13,741 nucleotides of DNA from the NCBI GenBank assembly GCA_937877685.1, contig CALFGU010000006.1:1-13741 (forward strand), read 5' to 3'. The position numbers and the translations under genes are program-made. This document shows, piece after piece, positions 6,367-13,570 of the stretch. Position 1 is the first letter of the stretch; every line of letters starts with the position of its first letter. This DNA is from an uncultured Prevotella sp. (GTDB lineage Bacteria; Bacteroidota; Bacteroidia; Bacteroidales; Bacteroidaceae). The notes beneath the pieces are model-generated. The model ran no database searches and was not told the DNA's origin. It saw only the letters and a list, made by a program, of their open reading frames with translations.

Positions 6367-7638
6367 TTAGAAACGAACGATTGTTGCATCACGGTCAGGA
6401 CTCACGCTGACAATCTTGATGGGAGTTGCAAGTTCTTTTTCAAGATAAGCAATGTAACTCTTGAACGCTTCGGGGAAATCTTCTTCCTTGCGGAGGTCAG
6501 AGAGGGGTGTCTTCCAACCAGGAACTTCTTCGTAAACGGCAGTCCAACCTTCGGTGTCGTAAGGCATTGTTGTCGTACGCTCACCGTCTTTTTCGTAAGC
6601 CACACATACCTTGATCGTGTCGAAACCATCGAGCACGTCACCCTTCATCATTACGAGGTCTGTTACACCATTAATCATGATAGCGTATTTGAGGGCCACG
6701 AGGTCCACCCATCCGCAACGGCGGTTGCGACCTGTTACTGCGCCATACTCATTACCGATGTGGCGGATGAGGTCACCAGTTTCGTCGAAGAGTTCTACGG
6801 GGAAAGGACCTGAACCTACGCGTGTAGAATAGGCTTTGAAGATACCGAAGATGCGATCAATCTTGTTGGGAGCAACACCGAGACCTGTGCAAACGCCACC
6901 GCTGGTTGTTGAACTTGAAGATACGAAGGGATAAGTGCCGTGGTCGATGTCGAGCAACGAACCCTGTGCGCCTTCTGCAAGTACGGTTTTGCCTTCAGCG
7001 AGGTAGTTGTTGATGTCAATTTCAGTTTCGCGAAGGGGGAACTTACGCATGTATTCTACACCCTCCATCCACTTCTGCTCTTCCTCAGTGATGTCGTAAT
7101 CAGTGAAGTTGAGGTCGCGGAGAATCTGCTCGTGGCGAGCCTTTAGTGCCTGATACTTTGCTTCGAAATTCTCAAGGATGTCACCAACACGGAGACCTAC
7201 GCGCGCAGCCTTATCTGAATACGTGGGGCCAATACCTTTACCCGTTGTACCAACCTTTGCCTTGCCCTTCGCTGCTTCATAAGCGCGGTCAAGTACGCGG
7301 TGAGTGGGGAGAATAAGGTGAGCACGACGGCTGATGTGGAGACGATCGGTAAGTGTGTAACCAGCAGCTTCAAGTTCACGAGCTTCTGCCATGAAAAGGT
7401 CGGGAGCAATGACGCAACCGTTACCAATGATGTTTATCTTACCCTCATCAAAAATACCTGAAGGGATAGAACGAAGCACGAACTTCTTACCTTCAAAAAT
7501 AATGGTGTGACCTGCGTTAGGACCACCCGCAAAGCGTGCGATAACGTCGTACTGCGGTGTGAAGTAGTCAACTACTTTACCTTTACCTTCGTCACCAAAA
7601 ACGATGCCAAGCAGGGCATCTACTTTTCCTTTTGCCAT
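6367..7638 (-). CDS. purA: Adenylosuccinate synthetase PurA
   Basis: GTP-dependent cytoplasmic enzyme that joins IMP and aspartate to make adenylosuccinate, the committed step to AMP. The 423 residues are the expected length. The catalytic Asp is D16 in GDEGKGK (15-21) and the catalytic His is H44 in NAGHT (41-45). The second signature GTTGKGIGPTYSDKAAR (130-146) is intact, and the C-terminus VSVSPDRDATIVRF resembles the family end. The oddity is upstream of the catalytic Asp: the classical signature QWGDEGKG here reads VFGDEGKG, with both the Gln and the Trp replaced. It is last on the - strand after punA, with a 92-bp gap. No clear TAnnTTTG element is seen in that gap, so it may be read through from punA or use a weak promoter. 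Confidence 0.95.
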   Translation of the reverse strand: MAKGKVDALLGIVFGDEGKGKVVDYFTPQYDVIARFAGGPNAGHTIIFEGKKFVLRSIPSGIFDEGKINIIGNGCVIAPDLFMAEARELEAAGYTLTDRLHISRRAHLILPTHRVLDRAYEAAKGKAKVGTTGKGIGPTYSDKAARVGLRVGDILENFEAKYQALKARHEQILRDLNFTDYDITEEEQKWMEGVEYMRKFPLRETEIDINNYLAEGKTVLAEGAQGSLLDIDHGTYPFVSSSSTTSGGVCTGLGVAPNKIDRIFGIFKAYSTRVGSGPFPVELFDETGDLIRHIGNEYGAVTGRNRRCGWVDLVALKYAIMINGVTDLVMMKGDVLDGFDTIKVCVAYEKDGERTTTMPYDTEGWTAVYEEVPGWKTPLSDLRKEEDFPEAFKSYIAYLEKELATPIKIVSVSPDRDATIVRF

Positions 7639-7683
7639 AGTATATTTAATGTTGTTGTTATATGCATGTTCAGTATAGAGTTC

Positions 7684-7724
7684 CTAGAGCCTCTAGTACA
7701 TCTAAAGCGGAGAGTGCCTCACTC
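7684..7724. other. Small palindromes in the punA-purA gap
   Basis: CTAGAG (7684-7689) and CTCTAG (7691-7696) form a perfect inverted repeat around one base. GAGTG (7712-7716) and CACTC (7720-7724) form a second one around three bases. Both lie in the 92-bp gap, the second only 6 bases after the punA stop. The first looks more like a dimeric operator than a terminator, and the second could weakly attenuate read-through. Chance is not excluded. Confidence 0.3.
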
Positions 7725-7730
7725 GGGGCG

Positions 7731-8543
7731 TTATGCTATACGCTGAATGAGCGCTCTGAATATGTCAGCCATCAGGGGTTGTACAGCATTTGCTGCCTTC
7801 TGTACCTCTTCGTGACTCACCTCTACTATTTTTCCTTCTACACCCAAGTCGGTGATGATAGAAATACCGAAAACACGAATTCCGCAATGACGCGCAACGA
7901 TTACTTCAGGCACGGTTGACATACCTACAGCATCGCCACCCATAATGCGATACATCTTGTATTCGGCGGGAGTTTCAAACGTCGGTCCTTGAGTTCCTAC
8001 GTAAACGCCTTCTACAGTTTTAATGCCCTTTTCTTGAGCAATCTCGCGCGCAAGAGTCAGGTATTCGCGGTCGTAAGCTTCTGACATATCTGGGAAACGA
8101 GGACCGGTGGGGAAGTTCTTTCCGCGAAGGGGATGTTCAGGGAAGAAATTGATATGGTCAGTAATAAGCATGAGGTCGCCTATTTCAAAGGCGGGGTTCA
8201 TACCTCCAGCGGCATTTGAAACAAAGAGACTCTTAATGCCAAGGGCATGCATGACGCGCACAGGGAATGTTACCTGCTTCATGTCGTAACCTTCGTAGAA
8301 ATGGAAGCGACCTTGCATCGCCAAAACCTCTTTTCCGCCGAGCAGACCAAAGATGAGTTTTCCGCTATGCCCTTCTACTGTTGAAAGGGGGAAATGCGGA
8401 ATGACGCTATAGGGAAATTCATCAATTACTTGTATTTCTGCCGCCAAGCGTCCCAAACCTGTGCCAAGCACTACGGCAGTTGTGGGTCGCGAAGTGGTAT
8501 GTTCTTGCAACCACTGCGCAGTTTCATTAATTTGCGTCAACAT
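7731..8543 (-). CDS. punA: Purine-nucleoside phosphorylase (trimeric PNP family)
   Basis: Phosphorolyses purine nucleosides to free base and ribose-1-phosphate in purine salvage. The 270 residues follow the low-molecular-mass trimeric PNP fold: VVLGTGLG (24-31), a phosphate loop; the VEGHSGK segment (56-62); MQGRFHFYEGY (76-86); SNAAGGMNP (109-117); the base-site GPTFETPAE (186-194) with E190; and VGMSTVPEVIVARHCGIRVFG (206-226), nearly identical to the human segment. Human Asn243 aligns with D232 in SIITDLG, and human His257 with H244 in VSHEEV. Because that Asn/Asp choice governs 6-oxo versus 6-amino purine preference in the human enzyme, the substrate range should not be assumed to be inosine/guanosine only. 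The start codon lies inside lpxK (17-bp overlap), indicating translational coupling. Confidence 0.93.
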   Translation of the reverse strand: MLTQINETAQWLQEHTTSRPTTAVVLGTGLGRLAAEIQVIDEFPYSVIPHFPLSTVEGHSGKLIFGLLGGKEVLAMQGRFHFYEGYDMKQVTFPVRVMHALGIKSLFVSNAAGGMNPAFEIGDLMLITDHINFFPEHPLRGKNFPTGPRFPDMSEAYDREYLTLAREIAQEKGIKTVEGVYVGTQGPTFETPAEYKMYRIMGGDAVGMSTVPEVIVARHCGIRVFGISIITDLGVEGKIVEVSHEEVQKAANAVQPLMADIFRALIQRIA

Positions 8544-9573
8544 AATCGTGAATTTTAGTATTGAATTTTTCGGTTTGTCCGAAAAGGAATTTCACTTCAA
8601 TGGGTTGTACGAGCAACTGTTGTTTTACCGCCTCGCTGAGTGTGGGAAGTAGGCGTAAGCGCACGGCATCCTTTTCCGTCGTAATGACTTTACTTCCTTC
8701 GGGAAGGGCGGCAAATGCGGTGTTAATGCGGGATACATCGCTCGGAGTGAAAGCATGATGGTCGGGAAAGGCGAGTGACTTGATTTCTACGCCATGTGCC
8801 TCCAAATATGCGTAAAGCGGTTGCGGCTTTGCAATACCTGTGAGCACCAATGCGTTTTCGGGGAGTTCCGCTTCCTTAGTTCCACACGCTGAACCGTCTG
8901 TATCGCCGGCGCAATAGGGACTTCCGTAATCGAAACAGGTGAAGAAAACCTCCTGCGAGGGAAGCGGTGCCAACTTTGTGCGTATCTGTTCAGCGGCAGT
9001 GGGAGTAAGATTTTTCGGACACTTCGTTACGATGATAATATCCGCACGCTGTGCTCCCTCTGCGCTTTCGCGGAGTCTGCCCCAGGGCAAAACGCGGTCG
9101 GCATAATAAGGTCGGGCGTAATCTGTCAAGAGAATGCTGAAACCGGGTTTGATATAGCGGTGCTGGAATGCGTCATCGAGCACAACGACCCAGTTATCCA
9201 TACTTTTTCCCGCCGCTTGTCGCTCAGCAATCAAGTGTTGCATCCCCACGACGCGCTTTTCACAAACGGCAACTGTGCATTGGGGGAACTTTTGCTTGAT
9301 TTGGCGCGGTTCGTCTCCGATTTCGCTTGCCGTAGAAGTGTCTGTGGCAAGGCGGAATCCCTTTGTCGCACGACCATATCCGCGACTCAACACGGCAACA
9401 TCCTTTCCTGCCTGCTGGAGTAACTTGACGAGGAATTCGGTATGGGGAGTTTTCCCCGTACCTCCCATCGAGAGGTTACCCACTGAGATAAGGGGCACAT
9501 CAAATGCCTGTTGTTTCAATCCCCACCCCTTGTCGAACAAGAAGTTACGGATTGACATTATCAGGTTATACAT
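8527..9573 (-). CDS. lpxK: Tetraacyldisaccharide 4'-kinase LpxK
   Basis: Inner-membrane-associated kinase that phosphorylates the 4' position of the lipid A disaccharide, using ATP, on the cytoplasmic face. The 348-residue product shows SVGNLSMGGTGKTP (30-43) with Walker A G37-T42, LSRGYGR (62-68), GDEP (86-89), VVLDDAFQHR (130-139) and FPDHHAF near the C-terminal third. The N-terminus is short: MYNLIMSIRNFLFDKG reaches the conserved RN-LFD segment after only eight residues, where relatives usually have some 15-20 residues of membrane-anchor helix. A TGA stop in frame directly before the ATG rules out extension. It lies 27 bp after the sppA stop and overlaps punA by 17 bp, so it is inside an operon. 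It fits a Gram-negative with lipopolysaccharide. Confidence 0.95.
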   Translation of the reverse strand: MYNLIMSIRNFLFDKGWGLKQQAFDVPLISVGNLSMGGTGKTPHTEFLVKLLQQAGKDVAVLSRGYGRATKGFRLATDTSTASEIGDEPRQIKQKFPQCTVAVCEKRVVGMQHLIAERQAAGKSMDNWVVVLDDAFQHRYIKPGFSILLTDYARPYYADRVLPWGRLRESAEGAQRADIIIVTKCPKNLTPTAAEQIRTKLAPLPSQEVFFTCFDYGSPYCAGDTDGSACGTKEAELPENALVLTGIAKPQPLYAYLEAHGVEIKSLAFPDHHAFTPSDVSRINTAFAALPEGSKVITTEKDAVRLRLLPTLSEAVKQQLLVQPIEVKFLFGQTEKFNTKIHDYVDAN

Positions 9574-9600
9574 TCAAAACACTGAATTTACCTTGAACGA

Positions 9601-11418
9601 TTAACGCACATTGGGATCGTAGGGCATACGTGCCTGAAGGTAATTGCCACTCTCAATTTGCTTCAAAACGTTCAAACTTCTGTAATGTTCGCCTAAGAGC
9701 ACACGCAACTCACGTTCCAAATAATTTTCCTTAGTTGCGTCCATGAGTTGTGCCATAAAGGCATCCTTCGCAGGATAATTGCCTACGGTATAATCAGGTG
9801 TTTCTGCCAATTCTGCAGCATACGCAATGGCATCTTCAAGAGAACCCAACTGGTCAACGAGTCCGATTTCCAACGCCTGCTGTCCAGTCCATACGCGACC
9901 CTGTGCGATTTCGTTCACCGCCTCCTTGGTCATGCCACGACCATTTGCCACACGTGTGAGGAAGAGGTCGTAACCGCGTTCGATATATGCCTGCATCGCA
10001 GCAGTTTCCTTAGCATTAAAGCCACGACCAAACGCACCAAAGTCAGCAGATTCGTTAGTTTTCACCACATCGAAGTGAAGACCGAGTTTTTCAGTAAGCA
10101 ACCCCGAGAAGTTAGGCACCATGCCGAAAATACCAATCGAACCCGTGAGCGTAGTTGGCTGAGCAAAGATGCGGTTTGCGTTACAAGACATATAATAACC
10201 GCCCGACGCTGCATAGTCACCCATAGAAACGACAACGGGTTTCTTTGCCTTCAACAATTCAATGGCTTTCCACATGTGTTCACTTGCAGAAGCGCTACCA
10301 CCAGGGGAATTCACGCGAAGCACTACGGCTTTCACCTTGTCATCATTCATTAATTTGTCAAGGTCATCCACAATCTTGCCACCCACTATCTCTGCGCCAC
10401 CACCAGTAAGACCAGAAGTCTTTTCATCTACGATTTCGCCGTAAGCATAATACACGGCGATTTCATTCGCACTCGTTTCGGGCACCACAGTGCTTGCCAA
10501 TTCCTTGGGCGTAACTAAATTAGCCTTCACGCCACCCAAATGATTGCGAAGCACATCACGCGCACCATCCACATAAACTAATGTGTCAACAAATCCAAAA
10601 TCAACAATGGCCTGTGCTTCGTTGAAGAACATATAATTGTCAGCAAAAGCATTGAGCGAGTCAACAGGAATGTTGCGCGAAGCAGACACGTCGGCGCAGA
10701 AGTTGCTCCAAATGTCATTTACAAATGACTGAACCTGCGCACGGTTAGCATCGCTCATTTCTGTGCAAATAAAGGGTTCAACCGCACTTTTATAAGTTCC
10801 CACGCGGAATACCTGCATGTCAACGCCAAGTTTTTCGAGCAGTTCCTTGTAGAAAATGGGTTGAGACGCAAGTCCCTTCCATTCCAACATTCCCGAGGGA
10901 TTCATCATAATCTTATCGGCAACGGATGCCAAGTAATACCCTCCCTGAGAATACATATCGGAATATGCAAGAATGAACTTTCCGCTGGTCTTAAAGTCTA
11001 ACAATTCCTTGCGGATTTCCTGAATCGTTGCCGATTCTGTGCTCAACACACCGCCCTTGAGGTAAATCCCCTCAATTTGGGGGTTAGTTTTCGCTTCACG
11101 AATGGCAAGGAGAATGTCGTCCAAACCTTGCGATGCTGCATAGTCGCCTCCCAAAAGTTCGGCAAAGGGATTGTCTTCGGCGCGTTCTTCAACGGTTGCG
11201 TCAAGATTGATGCAGAGCACGCTGTGGTCGGTAATTACGGCGGGAACATTGCCTGCTGAAACAACCGCACCAAGAACGAAGAAGAAAATCATTACTGAGA
11301 AGGCGATGGAAACCAATCCACCGACACACACGGCGAGTAATGCTTGAAAGAAACCGCGGAACCATGACTGACGTTCTACAACGTATTTCACTTTCATGGG
11401 TTGAATGTTTTCTGACAT
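9601..11418 (-). CDS. sppA: Signal peptide peptidase SppA, long (67-kDa) type
   Basis: Membrane-bound serine protease of family S49 that degrades cleaved signal peptides. The 605 residues are the long two-domain form. A short cytoplasmic start is followed by one membrane helix (about 23-50), then the N-terminal S49 repeat (about 65-290) and the C-terminal repeat (about 315-540). The catalytic lysine is K210 in FRVGTYKSAVEPF; the nucleophile is S405 in MGDYAASGGYYMS. The N-terminal repeat has SDMYSQGGYYLAS (153-165) in the corresponding place, without its own nucleophile, as in E. coli SppA, where the active site is shared between repeats. It leads the sppA-lpxK-punA operon, and an unusual promoter region lies upstream (11513-11580). 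Confidence is high from the two catalytic motifs and the length. Confidence 0.96.
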   Translation of the reverse strand: MSENIQPMKVKYVVERQSWFRGFFQALLAVCVGGLVSIAFSVMIFFFVLGAVVSAGNVPAVITDHSVLCINLDATVEERAEDNPFAELLGGDYAASQGLDDILLAIREAKTNPQIEGIYLKGGVLSTESATIQEIRKELLDFKTSGKFILAYSDMYSQGGYYLASVADKIMMNPSGMLEWKGLASQPIFYKELLEKLGVDMQVFRVGTYKSAVEPFICTEMSDANRAQVQSFVNDIWSNFCADVSASRNIPVDSLNAFADNYMFFNEAQAIVDFGFVDTLVYVDGARDVLRNHLGGVKANLVTPKELASTVVPETSANEIAVYYAYGEIVDEKTSGLTGGGAEIVGGKIVDDLDKLMNDDKVKAVVLRVNSPGGSASASEHMWKAIELLKAKKPVVVSMGDYAASGGYYMSCNANRIFAQPTTLTGSIGIFGMVPNFSGLLTEKLGLHFDVVKTNESADFGAFGRGFNAKETAAMQAYIERGYDLFLTRVANGRGMTKEAVNEIAQGRVWTGQQALEIGLVDQLGSLEDAIAYAAELAETPDYTVGNYPAKDAFMAQLMDATKENYLERELRVLLGEHYRSLNVLKQIESGNYLQARMPYDPNVR

Positions 11419-11441
11419 GACTTTTATCTCATTTTAGAGCA

Positions 11442-11472
11442 CTGATGACAAGGGGGGTATGTTTGTCAGCAG
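11442..11472 (-). other. Hairpin in the sppA 5' leader
   Basis: TGACAA (11446-11451) pairs with TTGTCA (11463-11468), and outside it CTG (11442-11444) pairs with CAG (11470-11472) across one mismatch. The 11-base loop carries six G on the + strand, so six C in the sppA message. It lies 24-54 bases upstream of the sppA start and within the predicted leader. It could affect translation or message stability. Confidence 0.4.
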
Positions 11473-11512
11473 CGTTTGTTTTATGGTTAATTCTGAAGAA
11501 CTATTTTAGGCG

Positions 11513-11520
11513 CAAAACTA
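11513..11520 (-). promoter_or_regulatory. Predicted sppA promoter, -7 element
   Basis: Read on the - strand this is TAGTTTTG, a perfect TAnnTTTG match. Transcription would begin near 11506, giving a leader of roughly 88 bases to the sppA ATG. No TTG-type -33 element is found 19-21 bases upstream; the tandem 21-base repeats occupy that place. That arrangement suggests dependence on an activator. Confidence 0.55.
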
Positions 11521-11524
11521 TTAC

Positions 11525-11580
11525 TTACTTAGGAAGAATTCTTTGTGACTTAAGAAAAATTCTTTGAGAGAGAATTTCTC
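11525..11580 (-). repeat. Two tandem 21-base repeats plus a third palindrome upstream of sppA
   Basis: Copies at 11525-11545 and 11546-11566 abut exactly and agree at 18 of 21 positions. On the - strand each starts CAAAGAATT and ends with TAAGT plus two bases. Each contains an inverted GAA/TTC core: AAGAATTCTT (11534-11543) and AAGAA-AAA-TTCTT (11552-11564). A third inverted motif, GAGAA-T-TTCTC, follows at 11570-11580. The block begins 4 bases upstream of the sppA -7 element and covers about -19 to -75. Twenty-one bases is two helical turns, so a protein would meet the repeats on one face of the DNA. The rest of the 216-bp exoA-sppA gap shows no gene. Confidence 0.65.
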
Positions 11581-11634
11581 GTAATTCTGATTTTGTTTTT
11601 CGCCTGAGTTTCCGAAGCGGGAAAATGCGGGTGT

Positions 11635-12396
11635 TTACTGCAATCCTTCGATACACACTTCCACGGGGCAGTGGTCCGAACCAAAGACGTCGGCATGTAT
11701 TTTTGCCCCCGTGAGTTGCGGGCGAAGGCGTTCGGAAGTTAAGAAGTAGTCAATGCGCCACCCTACGTTCTTTTCACGAGCATGGAAGCGGTAACTCCAC
11801 CATGAGTAAGCGCCTTCGAGAGTGGGATAAAAATGGCGGAAGGTATCAACAAACCCTGCGCCGAGAAGGGCGTCAAACTTACTGCGCTCTTCGGGCGTAA
11901 ATCCGGGATTCTTGTGATTCCCCTTGGGATTCTTGAGGTCAATTTCCTGATGCGCCACATTAAGGTCGCCACAAATGACAACGGGTTTCTTCTTATCCAA
12001 TTCCTGCAAGTAAGCGCGGAAATCATCTTCCCACTGCATGCGATAATCTAAGCGCTTGAGTCCATCCTGTGCATTGGGCGTATAGACCGTTACTATGTAG
12101 AAGTCGGCAAATTCCAAAGTGATGACGCGCCCTTCCGTGTCGTGCTCGGCAATGCCCATTCCGTAGGCAACTGAAAGGGGAGTCTTGCGCGAGAATATGG
12201 CAGTGCCGGAATAGCCTTTCTTTTCGGCGTAGTTCCAAAAGGAAGTGTAGCCCTCGAATTGCAGGTCGAGTTGTCCTGCTTGCATTTTTGTTTCTTGCAG
12301 GCAGAAGATGTCGGCGTCCAGTTGCTGAAATATGTCGCGGAATCCCTTGTCGCAGCAGGCACGAATGCCATTGACATTCCAAGAAATGAGTTTCAT
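11635..12396 (-). CDS. exoA: Exodeoxyribonuclease III / AP endonuclease
   Basis: Mg-dependent nuclease of the EEP superfamily that nicks DNA at abasic sites and degrades 3' ends in base excision repair. The 253-residue product contains all catalytic landmarks: N7 in SWNVNGIRA, E35 in LQETK, Y105 in TVYTPN, D144 and N146 in GDLNVAH, D216 in WRIDYFLT, and the terminal DH pair D241-H242 in GSDHCPVE. The length matches ExoA/Xth. The frame can be opened to an ATG at 12426, but the ten extra codons are atypical and would fall in the predicted -7 element; MKLISWNVNGIR is the classical beginning, so 12396 is chosen. It is divergent from the DUF1573 gene and separated from sppA, which has its own promoter. 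It may be single-gene. Confidence 0.95.
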   Translation of the reverse strand: MKLISWNVNGIRACCDKGFRDIFQQLDADIFCLQETKMQAGQLDLQFEGYTSFWNYAEKKGYSGTAIFSRKTPLSVAYGMGIAEHDTEGRVITLEFADFYIVTVYTPNAQDGLKRLDYRMQWEDDFRAYLQELDKKKPVVICGDLNVAHQEIDLKNPKGNHKNPGFTPEERSKFDALLGAGFVDTFRHFYPTLEGAYSWWSYRFHAREKNVGWRIDYFLTSERLRPQLTGAKIHADVFGSDHCPVEVCIEGLQ

Positions 12397-12423
12397 TATG
12401 GGCACATTTACTGAGTTTACACG

Positions 12424-12431
12424 CAAAAATA
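12424..12431 (-). promoter_or_regulatory. Predicted exoA promoter, -7 element
   Basis: On the - strand the sequence is TATTTTTG, a perfect TAnnTTTG match. The start of transcription would be near 12417, about 20 bases before the exoA ATG at 12396. No good -33 element was found. The site also argues against translation starting at 12426. Confidence 0.55.
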
Positions 12432-12474
12432 CTTAAAAACTTTCACCTCTCCACGTTTTGCCACAGAAATTCTG

Positions 12475-12482
12475 TAACTTTG
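12475..12482 (+). promoter_or_regulatory. Predicted promoter of the DUF1573 gene, -7 element
   Basis: TAACTTTG matches TAnnTTTG exactly, 23 bases before the ATG at 12506, so the leader would be only about 17 bases. A TTTTG lies at 12456-12460, but the 14-base spacing is shorter than the usual 19-21, so the -33 is uncertain. The site is 43 bases from the exoA -7 element on the other strand, forming a compact divergent promoter region. Confidence 0.55.
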
Positions 12483-12505
12483 CTTCAAATTAAAGTTTAG
12501 TAACC

Positions 12506-13567
12506 ATGAAACACCTACTCTGCATTCTATTTTTCGGCATATCGCTCCCCATTCTCTCACAACCCAAGGCCTACTTCACATCCCTGGAACAAAACTTGGG
12601 AGACATTGGTTGGGAAATGCCTTCGAGCGCCTATTTTGAACTAACAAATAAGGGCGACAAACCGCTTCACATTCTGAGTGTGCGTACGGATTGCGGGTGT
12701 ACGGCAGTGGAATGGCCACGTCAGGCAATCAAACCTGGAAAGGTGGCAAGGATTCGCGTTTCTTACGATGCTAAATTGTTGGGTTCGTTTGAAAAGTTGG
12801 TTGCCATCACTACGGATGCCGACCCTCGCCCAACCTATCTGCACCTCAAGGGACGCGTAAAAAAGGATTTGACATTCAACTCCAACGATTACGAAATTCA
12901 CATCGGCGATTTCCACCTCAGCACGGACAATATTGAATTTGACGACGTCAAGAAGGGAACCACGCCGAAGTTCACGGTGAACGTCATGAACGGTTCTTCA
13001 CATGCACTTCACCCCGCCTTGATGCACATGCCGGATTACTTGACCGCCGTGAGTTCTCCGGAATTTATCCCATCAGGGAAAACGGGAGAAATCACCTTCA
13101 TCCTCAATAGCAACCTCGTTAAGGACTATGGGTTGACGCAAACAACGATTTACTTGAGCCGCTTCTTGGGAGACAAGGTTTCGGAAGAGAATGCGCTCAA
13201 CGTGGCCGTAACCCTCTTGCCCGCACAACGCGCAACGACAGGAAAATATGCCTATGCGCCACGCATGGAACTCTCGGACACCACACTTACGTTCCCCGAA
13301 TTCGGAAAGAAAAAGAAACTCTCGAAAACGATTCGCATTAAGAACACGGGTAATGCTCCGTTAGATGTCAATCGTTTACAAGTGTACAACCCTGGAATAG
13401 GCGTGTCGCTCAACAAGAGGGTTATCCAGCCGGGCGAACAAGCTAAACTCAAAATTACGCTTCACAACACGGGGCGCAAACGCGGGAAACGCGCCGTTTT
13501 GCTAATCACAAACGATGCCGTTATGCCAAAGTTCACAATTAAAATAAAACAGGAGGGCGAGAAATAA
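12506..13567 (+). CDS. Exported protein with DUF1573-type immunoglobulin-like repeats
   Basis: Function is not known; DUF1573 proteins are widespread in Bacteroidetes and are mostly predicted to be exported. The 353-residue product has a signal peptide (about 1-19, MKHLLCILFFGISLPILSQ) and then three related beta-sandwich-like repeats. Repeat 1 (about 22-118) has the family hallmark RTDCGCT (60-66) followed by IKPGK and a beta strand. Repeat 2 (about 138-237) and repeat 3 (about 255-347) keep the plan: a strand ending in a hydrophobic residue, an NGS/NTG turn, then a PSGKTGEI or QPGEQAKL turn and strand. Only repeat 1 carries the Cys pair, C63 and C65. Many lysines make the C-terminal end basic. 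It could bind an envelope partner or the cell wall. The gene is divergent from exoA and is followed by folA after 46 bp. Confidence 0.85.
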   Translation: MKHLLCILFFGISLPILSQPKAYFTSLEQNLGDIGWEMPSSAYFELTNKGDKPLHILSVRTDCGCTAVEWPRQAIKPGKVARIRVSYDAKLLGSFEKLVAITTDADPRPTYLHLKGRVKKDLTFNSNDYEIHIGDFHLSTDNIEFDDVKKGTTPKFTVNVMNGSSHALHPALMHMPDYLTAVSSPEFIPSGKTGEITFILNSNLVKDYGLTQTTIYLSRFLGDKVSEENALNVAVTLLPAQRATTGKYAYAPRMELSDTTLTFPEFGKKKKLSKTIRIKNTGNAPLDVNRLQVYNPGIGVSLNKRVIQPGEQAKLKITLHNTGRKRGKRAVLLITNDAVMPKFTIKIKQEGEK

Positions 13568-13570
13568 CCA

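Noticed and set aside
6358..6813. A 151-codon open frame on the + strand opposite the 3' end of purA
   Set aside because: Antisense to the conserved PurA C-terminus, starts inside the terminator region and has no promoter or recognisable motif.
9748..10353. A 201-codon open frame on the + strand opposite sppA
   Set aside because: It lies wholly inside sppA, which has complete catalytic motifs. The antisense product is rich in His, Cys and Arg and shows no domain, as expected for a shadow of biased codon use.
11452..11457. G-quadruplex in the run of six G upstream of sppA
   Set aside because: There is only one G-run locally; four are needed for an intramolecular quadruplex.
12397..12426. A ten-codon N-terminal extension of ExoA
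   Set aside because: It would start inside the predicted -7 element, and the classical protein begins MKLISWNVNG.
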